The position numbers were made by a program, and so were the translations under genes. A DNA stretch of 32,006 nt, taken from positions 1 to 32,006 of IMG/VR virus record IMGVR_UViG_3300042519_002162; one strand, written 5' to 3'. The notes beneath the pieces are model-generated. The model saw only the letters and a program-made list of their open reading frames with translations, ran no database searches and was not told where the DNA came from. Below are positions 31,820 to 32,006 of this stretch, in pieces (positions within the stretch are counted from its first letter, which is position 1; each line of letters opens with the position of its first letter). Origin of the DNA: a virus.

Positions 31820-32006
31820 TAACTGGATTGGAAGAAAACCAATATAAAGAGCGCGATGTATCGTTGTTGATACCAAATCTTGGTATATTGACAAGAGAAG
31901 AGTTGCAAAAAATACCTGTAGACCAATCCAAACCGTTTTCATCTACAAGTGGAGCAACTGGTCAACCAGTATTTGTTCAAAAGTATATGGCACAGCATAT
32001 ATGGTA
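31786..32006 (+). CDS. PaaK/CapK-like adenylate-forming enzyme, 3' truncated by window edge
   Basis: Only the first ~73 residues are in the window, from the ATG at 31786. They include FSSTSGATGQPVFVQKYMA, the P-loop-type ATP/AMP signature (S-T-S-G-A-T-G-x-P) of acyl/aryl-CoA ligases, and the preceding LTREELQKIPVDQSKP region typical of the CapK/phenylacetate-CoA ligase group. Such enzymes activate carboxylates as acyl-adenylates. The substrate cannot be inferred from this fragment. Overlap with the methyltransferase-like gene suggests a small biosynthetic or modification cassette continuing beyond the window. Confidence 0.6.
   Translation, partial: MSDFHLEVYKLVTGLEENQYKERDVSLLIPNLGILTREELQKIPVDQSKPFSSTSGATGQPVFVQKYMAQHIW

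Overview
The window reads as part of a large, AT-rich tailed-phage genome (T4-like Caudoviricetes) infecting a Gram-negative, probably aquatic, bacterium. The phage call rests on a T4-type replisome (family B DNA polymerase, gp45-like clamp, gp44-like clamp loader), a LydA-like holin, three homing endonucleases and a very large tRNA array. The Gram-negative, aquatic host is inferred from an outer-membrane CsgG/CsgF curli pair and a PlcP/Agt lipid-remodelling pair that is known mainly from marine and soil alphaproteobacteria. No lineage is assigned.

Layout. 1-0.64 kb: end of a Thr/Pro-repeat protein and a small ORF. 0.75-6.1 kb: replication and RNA-end metabolism (T4 Pnk-like 5' kinase, polymerase, clamp, clamp loader, 2H phosphoesterase). 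Four of these genes start 6-7 nt after a sigma70-like -10 box, so their mRNAs look leaderless. 6.2-9.5 kb: GIY-YIG endonuclease, a conserved hypothetical, and a convergent 534-aa unknown on the minus strand, separated from it by a two-way terminator. 9.57-10.6 kb: RNA ligase (DRB0094/Rnl5 type). 10.7-16.1 kb: a tight five-gene operon, csgF - csgG - curlin-like - FecR-domain protein - CHASE2/adenylate cyclase. 16.1-16.7 kb: two structured non-coding RNAs. 16.7-25.7 kb: the main tRNA array, interrupted by a holin, a GIY-YIG and an HNH endonuclease, two small ORFs and an Ala/Val/Glu-rich protein. 25.8-28.6 kb: beta-helix protein, small ORF, PlcP-like phosphoesterase and Agt-like glycosyltransferase. 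28.7-31.2 kb: more tRNAs, a zinc-ribbon protein, a cyclic-nucleotide-binding protein and small ORFs. 31.2-32.0 kb: small membrane protein, methyltransferase-like protein, and the start of a PaaK/CapK-like adenylate-forming enzyme.

I fold 38 tRNAs by hand with recognisable acceptor, D, anticodon and T arms; their anticodons cover all 20 amino acids. Mixed among them, with the same T-rich spacers, are tRNAs with anticodon loops enlarged to 17-54 nt and many strongly structured RNAs (70-280 nt) that are closed by 5-9 bp terminal stems but are not ordinary tRNAs.

How the parts may work together (inference): kinase, 2H phosphoesterase and RNA ligase form an RNA end-healing and sealing set of the kind used against anticodon nucleases or in tRNA splicing, matching the unusual tRNA array. 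The operon cyclase and the downstream cyclic-nucleotide-binding protein could be the two ends of a phage-encoded cAMP circuit linked to a curli secretion channel. PlcP and Agt could swap host phospholipids for glycolipids and free phosphate for phage DNA. All RNA folds were done by eye; no covariance or homology search was run.
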